DNA from: Prauserella flavalba | GTDB lineage: Bacteria; Actinomycetota; Actinomycetes; Mycobacteriales; Pseudonocardiaceae | Length of the DNA stretch: 64,000 nucleotides | Reading direction: 5' to 3' | NCBI RefSeq assembly: GCF_003202235.1 | Contig: NZ_MASU01000017.1 | Coordinates: 1-64,000, forward strand | Part shown: piece after piece, positions 61,730 to 64,000 of the stretch | Numbering within the stretch: position 1 is the stretch's first letter | How the letters are laid out: every line of letters begins with the position of its first letter | Made by a program: the position numbers and the translations under genes | Notes under the pieces: model-generated | Told to the model about the DNA's origin: nothing | The model's input: the letters and a program-made list of their open reading frames with translations, nothing else | Databases searched by the model: none

Positions 61730-62665
61730 CTACGGTACCCGTTTCGGACGCGGTGCGTGTTCGCCGAAAACGTCCAGCGCCGCGAGCCACGCCGCGCCGA
61801 GCACGCCGTCGGTGTCACTGCGCACGTCGAGCCCGGTGAGCCCTTCGCGCACGGCGGCTCCGACCGGGCCGTTCGCGGCGAGAACACTGCCGACGAGCAC
61901 CACCGGCGTGCGCTCGCCCGGCTCCCTCGCCGCGAGGGCGAGCTCGACGAGGTGGGCCGCGGCCCTGCCGACGATCTCGTCGGCGACGGGATCGGTACCG
62001 GCGGCCTCGCTCACCAGCGGCGCGAAGCGGGCAAGGCGCACCGGCAGCTCGGCGTTGGCCGCGGTGATGAGCCGGTGGTGCGCCTTCGGCTCGTCCTGCT
62101 CGACGCCGGTCTCGGCCAGCACGGCCCTCACGAGCGGCCCGGCCTCGCCGCCCCTGGTCAGCACGTCGAGCGCGGCCCGCACGGCCTCCCTGCCGATCCA
62201 GTACCCGGAGCCCTCGTCGCCGAGCAGCCAGCCGTAGCCGCCCGCCACCGACACCATGCGCCGCTTGCGGATGCGGCCCGCGATCGAGCCGGTTCCCGCG
62301 ACCAGCACCGTGCCGTCCGGGTCCTCGGTCGCCGACGCGAACGCGGCCTCAGCGTCGGACACCACGCGCGGGGTCACGCCGAAGCCCGCACCTCGCCACG
62401 CCCGGTCGAACACGTCGGCGACGGCGGGATCGGTCAGCTTGCTCGCTCCGGCCATGCCGATCACGAACGCACTCGGCTCCGAGGGGCCGAGACCGCCGAG
62501 CGCGGCCGTCACGGCCCCCGCGATGGCGGCGGCGGCCTGCTCGGGCGGGTGCGAGTTGGGGTTGGCGCCGCCCGCCCTGCCCGTGCCGAGCACGGTGCCG
62601 TCGGCGCCGAGCGCCAGCGCGCGGGTCGCCGTGCCGCCCGCGTCCACGCCCACCACGTACCTCAC
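61730..62665 (-). CDS. N-acetylglucosamine kinase-type (BadF/BcrA-fold) ATPase
   Basis: This 311-residue ASKHA kinase has phosphate loop VVGVDAGGTATRALAL, adenosine/connect motifs VLVAGTGSIAGRI and GWLLGDEGSGYWIGREAVRA, and a late VVLVGSVLAANGP. The GDEGSGYWIG segment is typical of GlcNAc/glucosamine kinases in actinobacteria. GTG start overlaps the SIS gene stop (GTGA). With the SIS isomerase and DasR next door it should phosphorylate an amino sugar. Confidence 0.85.
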   Translation of the reverse strand: MRYVVGVDAGGTATRALALGADGTVLGTGRAGGANPNSHPPEQAAAAIAGAVTAALGGLGPSEPSAFVIGMAGASKLTDPAVADVFDRAWRGAGFGVTPRVVSDAEAAFASATEDPDGTVLVAGTGSIAGRIRKRRMVSVAGGYGWLLGDEGSGYWIGREAVRAALDVLTRGGEAGPLVRAVLAETGVEQDEPKAHHRLITAANAELPVRLARFAPLVSEAAGTDPVADEIVGRAAAHLVELALAAREPGERTPVVLVGSVLAANGPVGAAVREGLTGLDVRSDTDGVLGAAWLAALDVFGEHAPRPKRVP

Positions 62666-63705
62666 CGGGTCTTCGTCACCTTCCGCAGTCCGCGCGGGTT
62701 GTCCGGGTCGCCGCCCCTCGCGAGCGAGAGGCCCAGCGCGAGCCGCTGCACCGGCAGCACCTCCAGGACGGGCGCCACCTCCTCCGCCGTCTCGGGGACG
62801 TCGATGTGCAGCGCACCCGGCATGTCCGAGGCCGCCGAGCCCACGGTCAGCACGTCGGCGCCCCGCTCGGCGACGGCGCCGAGGACCTCGCCCATCGCGG
62901 CGCCGCCCCTGCCCTTGCTCGTCACCGCGAGCACCGCGGTCTCCTCGTCGACGGCGGCCACCGGCCCGTGCAGCAGGTCGGCGCCGCTGTAGGCGCGGGT
63001 TGCCAGGTAGCTCGTCTCGGCGAGCTTGAGCGACGCCTCCAGCGCCGTGGCGTAGGAGTAGCCGCGCGCGGCGGCGAGCACCCGGCCGGCGAACCGGTAC
63101 CGGTCCACGGCGCGGCCGATCCCGGCCCGCGACCCGTCCAGTGTCCGCCTCGCCAGCTCGCCGATGTCGCGGACGTCCTCGCCGCTCCCGCCGCGCACGG
63201 CATCGATGAGCAGGTACAACGCGAGCAGGGTCGCCGTGTAGGTCTTGGTGGCGGCCACCGCGTGCTCCTCGCCTGCGCGCACGTCGACGGCCAGCTCGGC
63301 GGCCGAGAACAGTCGCGACGAGGGCGTGTTGCTCACGGCCACGGTCAGCGCGCCCTGTTTGCGCGCCGACTCGGTGACCTCCAGCAGGTCGGGGGAGCCG
63401 CCGCTCTGGCTCACCGAGATCAGCAGCACGTCGCGCAGGTCGGGCCTGGCGCCGTAGAGGGTGGTCGCCGACGGCGACACGAGCCCGGCGGGCAGCCCGA
63501 GCAGTACCTCGATGAGGTATTTCGCGTACAACGCCGCGTGGTCACTCGAACCACGGGCCGCGAGCAAGGCGAACCTGGGCGGGCTGGCGGCGATCGCGCG
63601 GGCGACCTCGGCGATGTCGCCCCGGTGCTCGACGAGCCCGGCGAGGATGTCGGGTTGCTCATCGATCTCGGCCGTCATATTCCGGCCGGGTTTGCCCTCT
63701 ATCAC
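62662..63705 (-). CDS. SIS-domain sugar isomerase/aminotransferase-like protein
   Basis: This 347-residue protein has two SIS domains (FALLAARGSSDHAALYAKYLIE; ISVSQSGGSPDLLEVTESAR; then GRVLAAARGYSYATALEASLKLAETSY and LAVTSKGRGG). It lacks the glutaminase half of GlmS, so it is the AgaS/FrlB-type. It probably deaminates or isomerises an amino-sugar phosphate such as glucosamine-6-P. The GTG at 63705 has agagga; an ATG at 63678 is possible. First gene of the operon, divergent from dasR. Confidence 0.87.
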   Translation of the reverse strand: MIEGKPGRNMTAEIDEQPDILAGLVEHRGDIAEVARAIAASPPRFALLAARGSSDHAALYAKYLIEVLLGLPAGLVSPSATTLYGARPDLRDVLLISVSQSGGSPDLLEVTESARKQGALTVAVSNTPSSRLFSAAELAVDVRAGEEHAVAATKTYTATLLALYLLIDAVRGGSGEDVRDIGELARRTLDGSRAGIGRAVDRYRFAGRVLAAARGYSYATALEASLKLAETSYLATRAYSGADLLHGPVAAVDEETAVLAVTSKGRGGAAMGEVLGAVAERGADVLTVGSAASDMPGALHIDVPETAEEVAPVLEVLPVQRLALGLSLARGGDPDNPRGLRKVTKTR

Positions 63706-63727
63706 GATGGTCCTCTCGTCACCCGTC

Positions 63728-63741
63728 GAGGTCTAGACCAA
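63728..63741. promoter_or_regulatory. DasR-responsive element (dre-type site)
   Basis: ggtctagacc at 63730-63739 is a perfect palindrome flanked as gaggtctagaccaa. It matches the DasR site pattern tggtctagacca at 11 of 12 positions. It lies between the amino-sugar operon and the DasR-type gene, so the regulator can control both. N-acetylglucosamine/glucosamine phosphates relieve DasR repression in known systems. Confidence 0.82.
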
Positions 63742-63826
63742 TAGTAGACGGGTCCATCGGCGGGTGCGCAGGGTAGTTTTGCAAGTGAGGTGTGAGGCAG
63801 TGAGGCGTTCCGGTAAGGAGTCGGTC

Positions 63827-64000
63827 ATGTTGGAGACGGTTTCCGGGGGTTCGTCGGGTTCGGTATCCGGCACACGTGGCCAGCGCGAGCCGAAGTACTG
63901 GGCGCTCAAACAGCATCTGCTCGATCTGCTCGAGGCGCTACCCGCGGGTTCACCCATTCCCACCGAGCGGGCGCTCGCCGGTGACTTCAGCGTGTCGAGG
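63827..64000 (+). CDS. dasR: DasR-type GntR regulator, N-terminal part (cut by window end)
   Basis: Open reading from ATG 63827 (taaggag upstream) with no stop before the window ends. The 58 visible residues include REPKYWALKQHLLDLLEALP and SPIPTERALAGDFSVSR, the winged-helix start of GntR/HutC regulators and close to DasR. Adjacency to a GlcNAc-kinase/SIS operon and a dre-like site supports the call. Confidence 0.85.
   Translation, partial: MLETVSGGSSGSVSGTRGQREPKYWALKQHLLDLLEALPAGSPIPTERALAGDFSVSR

Overview
The window is high-GC DNA with dense, often overlapping genes (ATGA and GTGA junctions), many GTG and TTG starts, MalK-type sugar importers, a DasR-type regulator, a DtxR/IdeR-type iron box and an ectABCD cluster. 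This points to a filamentous actinobacterium, most likely of the Pseudonocardiaceae (Amycolatopsis, Saccharomonospora or Prauserella type). The genus is inferred from gene content and style, not proven. I saw no rRNA or tRNA gene and no CRISPR array.

Layout. 1-10.9 kb: an IS110-type element beside a short LigD (phosphoesterase plus ligase), a large secreted subtilase, a membrane metal-dependent hydrolase, a DUF2332 protein, and a phosphotransferase/methyltransferase pair separated by an intact IS481 element; the methyltransferase carries an internal deletion. 10.9-19 kb: a six-gene minus-strand operon encoding SbnA-, SbnB- and SbnH-like enzymes and three NIS synthetases, headed by a 19-bp iron box. 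This is the gene logic of staphyloferrin B, a citrate/diaminopropionate siderophore, without the SbnG citrate synthase or a transporter in view. 19-24 kb: a small acidic secreted protein with a structured leader, phenylacetate-CoA ligase and a PaaI-type thioesterase, then a P450 next to a PaaE-type reductase. 24-34 kb: a two-component system feeding an MMPL exporter, a MarR/dioxygenase/esterase set resembling the quinone-stress Mhq genes, two tiny zinc-finger proteins, and Abi-alpha-like and DUF445 proteins. 35-42 kb: a carbohydrate ABC importer with a GH63-like hydrolase, divergent from a ROK repressor. 42-50 kb: small stress, repair and regulatory genes. 50-53.5 kb: ectABCD for ectoine and hydroxyectoine. 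53.7-55.8 kb: vapBC and an opposing two-gene module with a DUF6932 (nucleotidyltransferase-like) protein and an unrecognised partner. 55.9-57 kb: an ArfA/ArfB-like pair. 57.1-59.2 kb: a complete IS21 element with a 5-bp target duplication. 59.3-64 kb: a membrane protein, an SGNH hydrolase, a DUF3159 protein, and an amino-sugar kinase/SIS isomerase operon divergent from the start of dasR across a dre-type site.

The main themes are iron acquisition, osmoprotection, sugar and amino-sugar uptake under dedicated regulators, and insertion-sequence activity. A family of long palindromes with a shared core but compensating arm changes occurs four times in intergenic DNA, once inside the siderophore operon.

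The strongest candidates for something new are the actinobacterial staphyloferrin-B-like operon, the covarying palindrome family, the DUF6932 two-gene module and the leader of the AGADG-repeat protein.
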